Shown: positions 9,196-18,826 of the stretch, one piece after another
Layout: each line of letters starts with the position of its first letter
Numbering within the stretch: position 1 is the stretch's first letter
DNA from: Bog-950 sp964615305
GTDB taxonomy: Bacteria; Bacteroidota; Bacteroidia; Chitinophagales; LD1
Direction of reading: 5' to 3'
Assembly: GCA_964615305.1 (NCBI GenBank)
Contig: CAZTNA010000007.1
Coordinates: 62,001-126,000 of the forward strand
DNA: 64,000 nt
Program-made: the position numbers and the translations under genes
Notes under the pieces: generated by a model
The model's database searches: none
What the model saw: the letters and a program-made list of their open reading frames with translations, nothing else
Told to the model about the DNA's origin: nothing

Positions 9196-9273
9196 TTATT
9201 TTTTAGTAACTCATTATTTTTTAAGCAAAGCTATTGCAAAGCAGGGCTATTGCTTGCATACAAAAAACTACTC

Positions 9274-11511
9274 ATGAAAAAAACAATTTCTTTTCTTATA
9301 ACTATACTATTTACAACATCCATGTATTCTCAAACCGATACATCAGATAAAGCGATCAATGTTTCTGAGGTGGTCATATCTACCAGTAAGTTTGAAGGGC
9401 TACAGCAGAACGCTGCTCAGCAAACACTTGTACTTAATTCTAAATCAATTGAGCGACTAAACGCTCAAAAAACAGGCGATGTGTTGATGAACAGCGGAGC
9501 TGCATTTGTGCAAATGAGTCAGCTAGCAGGTGGTAGTGTGATACTGCGAGGCTTCGAAGCTAGCCGGGTGCTTTACGTAATTGACGGTGTGCGGATGAAC
9601 AACATACTTTATCGTTCTGGACATTTGCAGAACATTGTAACCGTTGACAATAACTCGCTTGACAGACTGGAAGTACTATACGGCCCTTCTTCTACTATTT
9701 ATGGAAGTGATGCACTTGGTGGAGTAGTTCACATGCGTACTAAGAATCCCGTACTAAGTAGAGAGAAGAGTTTTTATACTACCGGAAGTGCATTTTTCCG
9801 TTTTGGCTCTGTTAACAATGAACTTACAGGACATGCCGACATTAGTTTGGCCGGAAAAAAGTTTGGTTCATTAACATCTGTTACTTTTTCGAAGTTTGGA
9901 GATTTGCGTCAGGGCAATTTGTTAACCGATCAAACAGCAGGATACTGGAACAGATCGTTTTATGCTGCCAGAACCAATAAGTACGATTCGTTAGGAAACA
10001 TTACGGGGCAAAAAGATACGGCCATTGCCAATCCTACACCTGATGTAATTAAAGGAAGCGGATACTACCAGTATGATATCTTGCAAAAATTTCTTTATCA
10101 GCAAAGCGATAATATTTCGCATGTTATCAACTTCCAGTTTTCTAATACGGGAAATGTTCCTCGTTACGACCGCTTGAATGTTCCTTCCAGCTCAACAATA
10201 CTTAAAGATGCCGAATGGTATTATGGTCCACAAAGGCGGGCCATGTTGGCTTATGACTTCAATTATAAAAACGCAGGTCCTTTAGATAATGTAAGTGTAG
10301 GACTTAACTACCAGAACACAGAAGAAAGCCGGCATAACAGATCTTTCAATAGTTCATTTCGAACCTCACGTATTGAAAAGGTTCATGTAATAGGTTTACA
10401 TGCTGATGTACGTAAACGAATTAAGGCGCACGACATTACTGCCGGTATAGAAGGCCAATTCAATATTTTGAAATCTACTGCGTTTGGCACCAACATTAAT
10501 GTTGATACCACTAGGGCCGCCAGCACACGCTACCCGGATGGTAAAAACAACATGAACTATGTAGCCTTGTATGTTACACACCAATGGGACATAATTCAGG
10601 ATAAGTTAGTGTTGAGTGATGGTATTCGTTACAACTTCGTTAATCTTCATTCTACGCTCACCAATGAATCTCAAGATTTTTTTCCACTTCCTTTTAATGA
10701 GATCAAAAACAATTACCACGCTTTATCGGGTAACTTAGGTTTAGTGGGTAAGCCCGGAAGAGGGTTTCGTATTGCGGCATTATTTAGCACTGGATTTCGA
10801 GCGCCAAACGTAGATGATATAGCCAAGGTGTTTGAGAGTGTGCCCGGAAACGTGGTGGTGCCTAACAGCAAACTAAAGCCTGAATACACTATCAATGGCG
10901 ATCTTACTTTAGAAAAATCTTTTGCCAATAAAGTACGCATAAGCGTTACAGGCTTTGGTTCTTATTTCATCAATGCTATAGCATTAGATGTAGCCAAATT
11001 CAATGGACAGGATAGCATTGATTATGACGGAACCTTGAGTCGAGTACTGGCACCGGCTAATAAAGACAGAGCTTACCTTGCCGGAGTCTCTGCACGTGCC
11101 GAAGCTGATATTACTTCATGGTTAAGCGCCAACGCTAGCGTTACATATACCTACGGCAGAATTATTACCGACTCTGTTCCGTATCCGTTAGATCATGTAC
11201 CTCCGGTATATGGCCGTGCCGGTTTCAGAGCACAGTACAAGTGGATACGCGGTGAGTTTTTCTCGGTGTTCTGTGGCAAGAAGGCAACCAAAGATTACAA
11301 CATGCTTGGCGAGGACAACTTTGGCCAGTCAACTGCCAATGGCTCACCGGCATGGTACACGCTAAACTTACGAGTAGGTTTTCAGCCGGTTAAGTACTTT
11401 GGGGTTGACCTGGGCTGCGACAACATTATGGATTTGCGCTATCGCCAGTTTAGCTCAGGCATAAGTTCTCCGGGAAGAAATTTCTTTGTGAAGGCAACTT
11501 TCAGGTGGTAA
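9274..11511 (+). CDS. TonB-dependent outer-membrane receptor
   Basis: The 745-residue protein has a signal peptide (MKKTISFLITILFTTSMYSQ), a plug domain with the VLYVIDGVRMNN and LEVLYGPSSTIYGSDALGG stretches, and a long beta-barrel ending in aromatic residues (FFVKATFRW), the usual barrel C-terminus. It imports a chelated metal, haem, vitamin or similar ligand using TonB-ExbBD energy. Layout and length resemble haem/haemoglobin or cobalamin-type receptors, but the ligand cannot be read from sequence. There is no SusD partner, so it is not a polysaccharide utilisation locus. ATG 9274 is chosen over a TTG eight codons upstream because the signal peptide begins there. Confidence 0.93.
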   Translation: MKKTISFLITILFTTSMYSQTDTSDKAINVSEVVISTSKFEGLQQNAAQQTLVLNSKSIERLNAQKTGDVLMNSGAAFVQMSQLAGGSVILRGFEASRVLYVIDGVRMNNILYRSGHLQNIVTVDNNSLDRLEVLYGPSSTIYGSDALGGVVHMRTKNPVLSREKSFYTTGSAFFRFGSVNNELTGHADISLAGKKFGSLTSVTFSKFGDLRQGNLLTDQTAGYWNRSFYAARTNKYDSLGNITGQKDTAIANPTPDVIKGSGYYQYDILQKFLYQQSDNISHVINFQFSNTGNVPRYDRLNVPSSSTILKDAEWYYGPQRRAMLAYDFNYKNAGPLDNVSVGLNYQNTEESRHNRSFNSSFRTSRIEKVHVIGLHADVRKRIKAHDITAGIEGQFNILKSTAFGTNINVDTTRAASTRYPDGKNNMNYVALYVTHQWDIIQDKLVLSDGIRYNFVNLHSTLTNESQDFFPLPFNEIKNNYHALSGNLGLVGKPGRGFRIAALFSTGFRAPNVDDIAKVFESVPGNVVVPNSKLKPEYTINGDLTLEKSFANKVRISVTGFGSYFINAIALDVAKFNGQDSIDYDGTLSRVLAPANKDRAYLAGVSARAEADITSWLSANASVTYTYGRIITDSVPYPLDHVPPVYGRAGFRAQYKWIRGEFFSVFCGKKATKDYNMLGEDNFGQSTANGSPAWYTLNLRVGFQPVKYFGVDLGCDNIMDLRYRQFSSGISSPGRNFFVKATFRW

Positions 11512-11649
11512 TTACTCTGTGCCGTTTTACGCAACATCTTGTTTTATGCAAGTTGTTGATCTTTCAATTGTCATAGAATTGTCATATTTTCTTCAAGATG
11601 CAGTATGTGTGAACGCTCTTCTTTTCATTTGTGACACAAACCAAAAAAC

Positions 11650-13752
11650 ATGAAAAACATTTTACAACGCACAGTAACATTTGCCCTTCTTTCAGCAACT
11701 GTCCTTACAGGTTTTTCGCAGCAAAATAATTTCTGCGATGCCGATGTAATGCGTAAACAATTATTGAAAGACCACCCCGAAATTCTGCTCACTGAGAAGG
11801 CATCGGATGAATTTGCATTGCGCTTTACCCAGGAAGATGGAGCGCGTTCAGGCCCTATTATCATTCCATTGGTGTTTCACATCATACACCAGGGAGGTTC
11901 AGAAAACATTACAGATGCACAAGTCCGCGACCAGGTTCGCATACTTAATGAGGATTATAACAAGCGCAACGCTGACACAGCACAGGTTATTCCGCAGTTT
12001 CAGAGCATTATCGCAAATGTTGGAATTGAATTTCGTTTAGCCACCAAAGACCCTGATGGAAACTGTACTAATGGTATAGAGCACATCTACGGCTCGCAAA
12101 CTTATGGTGGTAACGATTATTGCAAATTGCATCCGTGGCCGCACGATAAGTATTTAAACGTTTGGGTTTTCAAAAAAATGCGTGATGGTGTAGCGGGATA
12201 TGCATATCTGCCCGCAAGTGTTGGATCAGTGGCAGAATTGCCAATGATTGACGGAATAAATATTCTGAACAATTATGTGGGAAGCATCGGAACTTCCTCT
12301 CCATTTAACAGCAGCGCGCTGACACATGAAATCGGTCACTTTTTGAATTTACGTCACTGCTGGGGCAACACTAACGAACCCGGTGTAATGTGCGATGATG
12401 ATGGAGTATTTGACACCCCTCGTACTAAGGGTTGGCAATACTGTCCGCAGCCTACTGCTGCTGCAGTGTGCGACCCGAACATTGTAGAGAACTATCAGAA
12501 TTTTATGGAGTATTCTTATTGCGACAACATGTTTACTGAAGGGCAAAAAACAAGAATGCTGGCTACGCTCAACGATACAGTTGCAGAAAGAAACCGTTTG
12601 TGGAGCAATACTTCGCTTATGGCTGCTGGTGTTGACCAAAATCAGCCCAGCCAATGTTCGCCTATCTGCGATTTTACAACCAATAAAATGTTTGCTTGCG
12701 TAGGCGATCAGGTGACTTTTATAGATCAATCTTCAAACGCAGATATTATCGGTCGAAATTGGACATTTCAGGGGGCCAACATCACTAACTCAATTGACTC
12801 TATGGTTACAGTTAGTTTTCCTTACCTCGGTAATTATCCCGTTACACTCGATGTAGCAAGCAACTGGGGTACTGGCAGCAAAACATCCAACGAGTTTAAA
12901 GTGATGGATACAGCCAATGTTCCTACACCTTATTACACAGGTTTCGATAATGCGTTTGATTTCGATTACAATTGGGCAGTAATAAATGGCAGTCGCGATA
13001 TTCCCCGGTTTCATCAAGCAGGTACTGTGGGTAGAAACAGTTCATCTTCTTCTGTTTTGCTTGATTGCTACAACAATCGCTCTGATTACAACTTCGATGA
13101 TTTAATTAGTCCTGCTTTTAACTGTACTAATCTGAATGCTACTACGGGGTGGTTGTCGTTTTGGTATTCGTATGCTACATGGAATAGTGGTTTTACCATT
13201 GACCCTACTTTCAATATGACCGATTCTATTACTGTTTATATAACCAGAAACTGTGGAGCTACCTGGCAAAAAATTTATGCTGATGGCAGTAACACACTTT
13301 TTAATTCAGGCTACTCACAAGGGTATTTTGTTCCGGGGTCTCATCCTACACAGTGGAAAAATGTTAAGGTAGCTATCCCTACAACTTACCGCACCCGCGG
13401 TGTTCGCTTCCGTATCCAACTTTCAAGTTCAAACAAGGCCAACAATTTTTATTTAGATGATTTTCAAGTTGGGCTGAATGCTGTAGGTATTGAAGAACAG
13501 GAAGAGATGCTGGCTGATGTAAACGTTATGCCTAACCCCTTTTCATCTCAACTCCGCATAGAGAATTTGAATCCCGGTGAAGTTAGTTATGAGTTACATG
13601 ATATTACAGGTCGCAGACTAATTTCAGTGACGACCGATAATCAGAACGAAACTCTGAGCATTGATTTGTCGGATGTAACAAGTTCTGGTGTTTATCTGCT
13701 TACCTTAAAGCAAGGAAATGCTTCTAAAACTTTTAGAGTGGTGAAGCAGTAA
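11650..13752 (+). CDS. Secreted M43-family (pappalysin-like) zinc metalloprotease with T9SS sorting domain
   Basis: The 700-residue protein has a signal peptide, a propeptide-like region and a catalytic domain with the zinc motif HEIGHFLNLRH at residues 226-236 (HExxHxxxxxH). The Met-turn NFMEYSYCD follows near residue 285, as in M43 cytophagalysin-type proteases. A PKD-like domain (about 340-420) and a jelly-roll-like region (about 430-610) follow. The last ~80 residues (VMPNPFSSQLRIENL ... GVYLLTLKQG) are a type A T9SS C-terminal sorting domain, so the protein is exported by the type IX system and probably attached at the cell surface. It has its own terminator. Confidence 0.92.
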   Translation: MKNILQRTVTFALLSATVLTGFSQQNNFCDADVMRKQLLKDHPEILLTEKASDEFALRFTQEDGARSGPIIIPLVFHIIHQGGSENITDAQVRDQVRILNEDYNKRNADTAQVIPQFQSIIANVGIEFRLATKDPDGNCTNGIEHIYGSQTYGGNDYCKLHPWPHDKYLNVWVFKKMRDGVAGYAYLPASVGSVAELPMIDGINILNNYVGSIGTSSPFNSSALTHEIGHFLNLRHCWGNTNEPGVMCDDDGVFDTPRTKGWQYCPQPTAAAVCDPNIVENYQNFMEYSYCDNMFTEGQKTRMLATLNDTVAERNRLWSNTSLMAAGVDQNQPSQCSPICDFTTNKMFACVGDQVTFIDQSSNADIIGRNWTFQGANITNSIDSMVTVSFPYLGNYPVTLDVASNWGTGSKTSNEFKVMDTANVPTPYYTGFDNAFDFDYNWAVINGSRDIPRFHQAGTVGRNSSSSSVLLDCYNNRSDYNFDDLISPAFNCTNLNATTGWLSFWYSYATWNSGFTIDPTFNMTDSITVYITRNCGATWQKIYADGSNTLFNSGYSQGYFVPGSHPTQWKNVKVAIPTTYRTRGVRFRIQLSSSNKANNFYLDDFQVGLNAVGIEEQEEMLADVNVMPNPFSSQLRIENLNPGEVSYELHDITGRRLISVTTDNQNETLSIDLSDVTSSGVYLLTLKQGNASKTFRVVKQ

Positions 13753-13775
13753 CAGAAATGTATGCTCTCTTAGAA

Positions 13776-13811
13776 CAACCCGTTACCGTTTTCGGTAGCG
13801 GGTTGTTTTTT
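13776..13811 (+). terminator. Rho-independent terminator after the metalloprotease gene
   Basis: A 13-bp stem pairs 13776-13788 (CAACCCGTTACCG) with 13793-13805 (CGGTAGCGGGTTG) with one G-T wobble. The loop is 4 nt and a T6 run follows. Confidence 0.9.
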
Positions 13812-13864
13812 ATCTAAATTTTTAAACGGGCTAAAACTTTCAAAGATTTTAGGAAGTTTGCCGC

Positions 13865-14440
13865 ATGAGTAAAATACGGCAGATAATAGATGCGAGTATT
13901 GCAGTGAAAAGCAATATAGCCAACAACGAAATTTTTTTGAAACAGATTGATGAAGTAGCCAAACTGATAGCCCACGCATTTGAAAACGGCCACCGGCTGT
14001 ATCTGTGTGGTAACGGGGGCAGTGCAGCCGATGCGCAGCATCTGGCAGCTGAGTTTACCGGCAGGTTTTACTCTGACCGCGATCCATTACCTGCCGAAGC
14101 TCTACATGCCAACAGTTCGTTTCTTACAGCTGTGGCAAACGATTACAGCTATGATGAAATTTACGAACGTGCAATAAAGGCGCATGGCCGTAGCGGTGAT
14201 GTGTTGATAGGGATTTCCACCAGCGGAAATTCAAAAAACGTAGTGCGTGCACAGGTAGAAGCCAAGCGAACAGGCATGCACGTAATTTCATTTACCGGTG
14301 AAGGGGGAGGCAAAATGAAAGAGAGTTGCGATTACTTGTTTAATGTGCCCAGCAACGATACTCCACGTATTCAGGAGTCGCATATTCTCATTGGGCATAT
14401 TATCTGCCAGTTGGTAGAAGAACAACTTTTTAATAAATAA
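13865..14440 (+). CDS. gmhA: D-sedoheptulose-7-phosphate isomerase
   Basis: GmhA converts sedoheptulose 7-phosphate to D-glycero-D-manno-heptose 7-phosphate, the first step of nucleotide-heptose synthesis. The 191-residue protein is a single SIS domain with the family signature LCGNGGSAADAQHLAAEF (about residues 47-64) and the sugar-phosphate loop GISTSGNSKNVV. The length matches the family. Its stop is followed after one base by the next gene, forming a tight gmhA-nucleotidyltransferase-gmhB operon. The metalloprotease terminator upstream suggests an independent promoter. Confidence 0.93.
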   Translation: MSKIRQIIDASIAVKSNIANNEIFLKQIDEVAKLIAHAFENGHRLYLCGNGGSAADAQHLAAEFTGRFYSDRDPLPAEALHANSSFLTAVANDYSYDEIYERAIKAHGRSGDVLIGISTSGNSKNVVRAQVEAKRTGMHVISFTGEGGGKMKESCDYLFNVPSNDTPRIQESHILIGHIICQLVEEQLFNK

Positions 14441-14441
14441 G

Positions 14442-15146
14442 ATGCCAACCGAAACAAATAGTTTTGCTGCGGTAATACTGGCGGGTGGCTTGGGCACCCG
14501 CCTTAAGCAGGTAATTAACGATTTGCCTAAACCCATGGCTATGGTCAACGGCAAACCTTTTTTGCATTACCTGTTTGTTTACCTCACACAGCAAAAAGTA
14601 AAAAGAGCCATAGTTTCGGTGGGGTACAAGGCGTTTGTCATTGAGTCTTTTTTTGGTGATAAATATTTAGATGTAGAAATAACCTACAGCCGCGAAGATG
14701 AACCACTGGGTACGGGTGGGGGAATAAAGAAGGCATTTGAGCATATAGACAAAAGTGCCTTTGTTTTAAACGGGGACACTTTTTTTGATGTTGATTTGGC
14801 AGACCTTGAAAAGTTTCACACAGAGAATAATGCAGACCTATCGTTGGCTTTAAAACCCATGCAAAATTTCGACAGATATGGCACAGTAGAAACTAATGGC
14901 ACCCGGGTTACTTCTTTTCAAGAAAAGAAATTTGTAGCTAACGGGCTTATAAACGGAGGTGTCTATTTGCTCAACAAACACCTACTAAGTGAAGTAGCCG
15001 GTGAAAAATTTTCGTTCGAAAAAGAAATACTCGAAAGCAAAGTGAGAGAAAAGAATTTTTGCGGTAAAGTGTTCGACAACTATTTTATTGACATAGGCAT
15101 TCCGCAAGACTATGCGCGTGCTCAGGAGGAATTTAAAACGCTGTAG
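14442..15146 (+). CDS. Heptose-1-phosphate nucleotidyltransferase (HddC-like)
   Basis: This 234-residue NTP-transferase has the nucleotide-binding signature AVILAGGLGTRL (residues 10-21), PKPMAMVNGKPFLHY, and a metal-binding LNGDTFFDVD. Placement between gmhA and gmhB indicates that it activates D-glycero-D-manno-heptose 1-phosphate, with GTP in the HddC route or with ATP as in the ADP-heptose route. Sequence alone does not decide the nucleotide. It begins one base after the gmhA stop. The kinase that makes the bisphosphate is not in the operon. Confidence 0.8.
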   Translation: MPTETNSFAAVILAGGLGTRLKQVINDLPKPMAMVNGKPFLHYLFVYLTQQKVKRAIVSVGYKAFVIESFFGDKYLDVEITYSREDEPLGTGGGIKKAFEHIDKSAFVLNGDTFFDVDLADLEKFHTENNADLSLALKPMQNFDRYGTVETNGTRVTSFQEKKFVANGLINGGVYLLNKHLLSEVAGEKFSFEKEILESKVREKNFCGKVFDNYFIDIGIPQDYARAQEEFKTL

Positions 15147-15152
15147 CCCTAT

Positions 15153-15716
15153 ATGAAGATTCACGACCTGCCTATTGATAAGACCTGGACGCTGTTTCTT
15201 GATCGCGATGGAGTCATTAACCTGCATTACCCTAACGACTATGTAAAAAACTGGGACGAGTTTTATTTTTTAGAAGGCGTGCTCGATGCTTTCAGCAGTT
15301 TATCACAGGTGTTTACCCGGGTAATAGTGGTTACTAACCAACAAGGCGTTGGCAAAAAACTGATGTCAAAAGCAGAGTTAGAGCTTATTCATGCCGAAAT
15401 GCTGCGCGAGGTACGTAAACATGGCGGGCGCATACACGCTATTTATGCTGCGGTTGATTTAGCGGCCGATGATGTGCACCAAATGCGTAAACCGAATATT
15501 GGTATGGCGCTGAAAGCCAAAAAAGATTTCGTAGAAATAGATTTTAGTAAGTCAATAATGGTAGGCGACACAGGCAGCGATATGCGTTTCGGAAAAAACG
15601 CGGGAATGAAAACTGTGTTTGTAGGCGATGACAACAAGATAACTGCTGAAGAAAAACTGCTTGTCGATTTTCGATTTGACTCACTTAAAAGTTTTGCTGA
15701 AACGCTCGGCAACTAA
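15153..15716 (+). CDS. gmhB: D-glycero-D-manno-heptose 1,7-bisphosphate 7-phosphatase
   Basis: GmhB removes the 7-phosphate from heptose 1,7-bisphosphate. The 187-residue HAD-superfamily protein has the catalytic DRDGVIN motif (nucleophile Asp17, acid Asp19), a VVTNQQGVGK motif II and VGDTGSDMRFG motif IV. The zinc-binding Cys/His loop of many GmhB proteins is not obvious here: the corresponding segment (VDLAADDVHQMRKPNIGM) lacks the Cys set, a feature also seen in some GmhB relatives. It is the third gene of the heptose operon, 6 bp after the nucleotidyltransferase, and converges with the acyl-CoA dehydrogenase. Confidence 0.85.
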   Translation: MKIHDLPIDKTWTLFLDRDGVINLHYPNDYVKNWDEFYFLEGVLDAFSSLSQVFTRVIVVTNQQGVGKKLMSKAELELIHAEMLREVRKHGGRIHAIYAAVDLAADDVHQMRKPNIGMALKAKKDFVEIDFSKSIMVGDTGSDMRFGKNAGMKTVFVGDDNKITAEEKLLVDFRFDSLKSFAETLGN

Positions 15717-15721
15717 TACCC

Positions 15722-17524
15722 CTATACAATTTCACTCGCTGTGGCATTCACCGTTACACGATTTTTGCTTTTTAGCCGCGTAAATAAGCCTTCGGTTTTA
15801 GGCACTTCGTATTCAAAAAAGTATTGCAGGGTATAAATTTTAGAAGCCAGAAACTCACTTGTGTATTTCATACTGCCCATAGTTTTTAGTTCTTCTGCCT
15901 TGGTTCCCATTTTTAGCCATTGCCAACTTATTACCAGAATGCTGAACAACTCTAAGAACAAGGTGGCATCGCTCAGGAAAACTTCTGCGCCTTCTTTTTG
16001 CGCACGCCCCATCAACTTCATGGTAAGTTCCTGTAACTGTAACAGTTTTTGAGAGAGCGTTTCGGCATACGGTTGTAATGATTCAAACTGCTTTGCTTTT
16101 TCTATGTCGGCAAACACTTCCTGCATTAAGAGCATTGAAGCTTTACCATTTTGCAATATCATTTTTCTGCCTAGTAAATCCATGCCGTGTATGGCAGTGG
16201 TTCCTTCATGAAGTGTATGTATGCGGGTTTCGCGGAAGAAAAGCTCTGCCATAAACTCTTTAGTAAATCCATATCCGCCAAAACATTGCAGTGCTGCACT
16301 GGTGCTTGGTATGCTCATTTCTGCCGGATAAGATTTCATGACAGGTGTAAGCAATTCGAGTTTCAGAAAATTTTCTTCACGTTCTTCGCCTTCCAGTGTT
16401 TTTGAGTTATCGTAATACATACAGGTATGCATGCCCAATGCCAGCGAGCCTTCTACAATGGCTTTTTGAAACAGCAACATACGCTTTACATCGGCATGCT
16501 CTATAATGGGTACTTGTGGTTTTAGCGGATCCTTTTCACCGGGTTTACGGCCTTGCAAACGCACATGGGCATACTCCAGGGCATTATAGTAAGCGGCTGA
16601 TGAAATAGAAGTGGCCTGTAAGCCCACACCAATGCGCGCTTCATTCATCATTTGAAACATGTAGTTGAGCCCCCTGTGTGGTTCGCCCACTAAGTATGCG
16701 CGGCAATTATTGTTTTCGCCCATAGTAAGGTGGGCAATGGGCGCACCGTGATACCCCATTTTATGAAACAAGCCCGCTGTGTTTACATCATTAAACTCTA
16801 AACCCCCATTGCCATTAGGGCGAAGGCGTGGCACCACAAAAAGCGAAATGCCTTTGGTGCCTGCCGGTGCATCTTCTATTCGTGCCAGCATCAGATGCAC
16901 TATGTTTTCACAACCATCGTGGTCGCCACAACTGATAAATATTTTTTGCCCCTTCAGCAAATAATAACCGTTGCCGGTATCAGTAGCGGTAGAAACCATA
17001 TCGGAGAGCGAACTGCCTGCCCCGGGTTCTGTCATAGCCATAGTACCTTGCCATAGGCCGGCATACATATTGGGTATATAGGTTTGTTTTAGCTCTGCGC
17101 TGCCAAATGATTCAATTAAATGTGCCGCACCGTTAGTTAAAAACGGGTAGGCCATAGCTCCATAATTAGCCGAAGCAAAAATAAAAGCGGTGGCTTGCAA
17201 TACCGTAAATGGAAGTTGCTGCCCACCAAATTCTTCGGGGGCGCTGAGCGAAATCCAGCCGTCTTCGCCAAATTTTTTCATGAGCCGGTTCATGTCTTTA
17301 TGAACTTTCACACGTCCGTTTTCTATGCGCGGAGGGTTTCTGTCCATATCTACCAGTATAGGTCTAAGGTGCTGCGTGGCCAGCGTATCTGCCGAGTCTA
17401 TCAGCATGTCGAAGCCATCGGAGGTGTGTTGACTGAAGTACGAATGTTTACAAAGTTGCGCTACGTTGATTACATCATGCAAAACAAAGCGCAGGTTTTC
17501 TTTAGAATAAAATTTAGCAGACAT
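15722..17524 (-). CDS. Acyl-CoA dehydrogenase with C-terminal extension
   Basis: This is a FAD flavoenzyme that introduces the alpha-beta double bond in acyl-CoA. The 600 residues comprise an N-terminal helical domain, a middle domain with MAMTEPGAGSSLSDM (FAD and substrate contact), a C-terminal four-helix domain, and an extra ~120-residue tail. The HTLHEGTTAIHGMDLLGRK stretch (about residue 440) contains the Glu expected to act as catalytic base. The extended size matches the long FadE-like subfamily rather than the ~380-residue short-chain enzymes. It stands alone, without thiolase or hydratase beside it. Confidence 0.9.
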   Translation of the reverse strand: MSAKFYSKENLRFVLHDVINVAQLCKHSYFSQHTSDGFDMLIDSADTLATQHLRPILVDMDRNPPRIENGRVKVHKDMNRLMKKFGEDGWISLSAPEEFGGQQLPFTVLQATAFIFASANYGAMAYPFLTNGAAHLIESFGSAELKQTYIPNMYAGLWQGTMAMTEPGAGSSLSDMVSTATDTGNGYYLLKGQKIFISCGDHDGCENIVHLMLARIEDAPAGTKGISLFVVPRLRPNGNGGLEFNDVNTAGLFHKMGYHGAPIAHLTMGENNNCRAYLVGEPHRGLNYMFQMMNEARIGVGLQATSISSAAYYNALEYAHVRLQGRKPGEKDPLKPQVPIIEHADVKRMLLFQKAIVEGSLALGMHTCMYYDNSKTLEGEEREENFLKLELLTPVMKSYPAEMSIPSTSAALQCFGGYGFTKEFMAELFFRETRIHTLHEGTTAIHGMDLLGRKMILQNGKASMLLMQEVFADIEKAKQFESLQPYAETLSQKLLQLQELTMKLMGRAQKEGAEVFLSDATLFLELFSILVISWQWLKMGTKAEELKTMGSMKYTSEFLASKIYTLQYFFEYEVPKTEGLFTRLKSKNRVTVNATASEIV

Positions 17525-17578
17525 GACCGTTGTTTGATTTTTTCAAATGTATGTAAAGCGTAGAGATAGTTGGGTGAT

Positions 17579-18748
17579 TTACAGTTTTTGGTTGATAGAA
17601 AATATCAGCAGGCAGAAAGCTGCCATTGATGCGCCCACACCGCTGAAAACAAAAACTGCTTCGGGCGAAACATATTGCCAGATAACGCCCGCCACTGTGC
17701 TTGCGAGCAAAGCCATAACAGACACCAGGCCTGAGTAAGTTCCGAGTGCAGATGCGGTTTCGTTAGCGGGAACCAGATTGCACAAAAGCGCCTTCGACAC
17801 TCCATCGGTAGCAGCAGTGTAAAATCCGTAGAGGATAAATAACAACGCAAACGCCTGAATGGAAGAAGCAAAAGCAAAACCTATATACACCACACTGAAA
17901 ACAAGTAAGCCGAAAACAAGCGTTTGTTTCATACCGAATTTATCTGCTACGTGCCCGAGCGGAAACGAAGCAGAAGCGAATATGAGATTGTAGAGAATGT
18001 AACTGCCAATTACATACTGGTCGCTGTAGCCCGCCTGCTTTATGCGCATCATTAAAAACAAATCGCTGCTGTTGAAAAAGGCGAACAACAAAAGCACCGC
18101 TACCATTTTTTTGTAAGAAGCAGGAGCGGTGTTCAGGTAGTTAAACGTTTGCGAAAATTTGAACGATGTTTTTTTCGAGGGTGTAGTTTTCTTTTCCTCC
18201 ACCAAAAAAGTAAGTGCAGTGCCTGCTAAAGCCGGTATAAACGCTATTACAAAAATGAGCGCGTATTGTTCAGGAAAATAGTAGAGGAACACCAACGCCA
18301 ACAGAGGGCCTATAGTGGCACCGAGTGTATCCATGCTTTTGTGAAACCCGAAAACCTTCGCTTTGTTTTCGGGAGTGCATTCACTGCTCAACACAGCATC
18401 GCGTGCTGCGGTGCGCACTCCTTTGCCAAGGCGGTCGGTAGCGCGGGCAGCAAAAATCCATAATGGAAAACTGAAAGCAGCCATCATGGGTTTCGAAAGC
18501 GAACTCATAAAATACCCTAAGCGCACAAAAGGCATCCGCGCTCCGGCACTATCGCTCCATCTGCCGAAATACCCTTTGCTTAACCCGGCTGTGGCTTCGG
18601 CAAAACCTTCCAGCACACCAATAAGCACACTCGAAAATCCAATGCTGCTCAGAAACAACGGCATTACGGGATACAGCATTTCGCTGGCTACGTCATTAAA
18701 CAAGCTGACTACGGAGAGAATAAAAACGGTGCGGGTAATGTATTTCAC
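17579..18748 (-). CDS. MFS transporter
   Basis: The 389-residue protein has about twelve hydrophobic segments. The N-terminus LFNDVASEMLYPVMPLFLSSIG and the loop EATAGLSKGYFGRWSD, followed by RDAVLSSECTPENKAKVFG, are typical of a Bacteroidota/proteobacterial MFS_1 subfamily of unknown substrate. There is a central charged loop (EEKKTTPSKKT) between the two six-helix halves. It starts 55 bp upstream of the acyl-CoA dehydrogenase on the same strand; no functional tie is evident. Confidence 0.85.
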   Translation of the reverse strand: MKYITRTVFILSVVSLFNDVASEMLYPVMPLFLSSIGFSSVLIGVLEGFAEATAGLSKGYFGRWSDSAGARMPFVRLGYFMSSLSKPMMAAFSFPLWIFAARATDRLGKGVRTAARDAVLSSECTPENKAKVFGFHKSMDTLGATIGPLLALVFLYYFPEQYALIFVIAFIPALAGTALTFLVEEKKTTPSKKTSFKFSQTFNYLNTAPASYKKMVAVLLLFAFFNSSDLFLMMRIKQAGYSDQYVIGSYILYNLIFASASFPLGHVADKFGMKQTLVFGLLVFSVVYIGFAFASSIQAFALLFILYGFYTAATDGVSKALLCNLVPANETASALGTYSGLVSVMALLASTVAGVIWQYVSPEAVFVFSGVGASMAAFCLLIFSINQKL

Positions 18749-18826
18749 AGAGTAAATCTATTGAACGTAAAACAAATGCCCGCGTGTTTTAAAAACCACA
18801 GCTAAAGAAAGGCATGATAATCTGCC

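Noticed and set aside
9196..9273. Cobalamin riboswitch before the TonB receptor
   Set aside because: The 78-bp gap is AT-rich and contains no B12-box-like sequence or long conserved fold.
12349..12729. 126-codon minus-strand frame inside the metalloprotease gene
   Set aside because: It lies wholly inside a well-supported gene and shows no domain or signal of its own.
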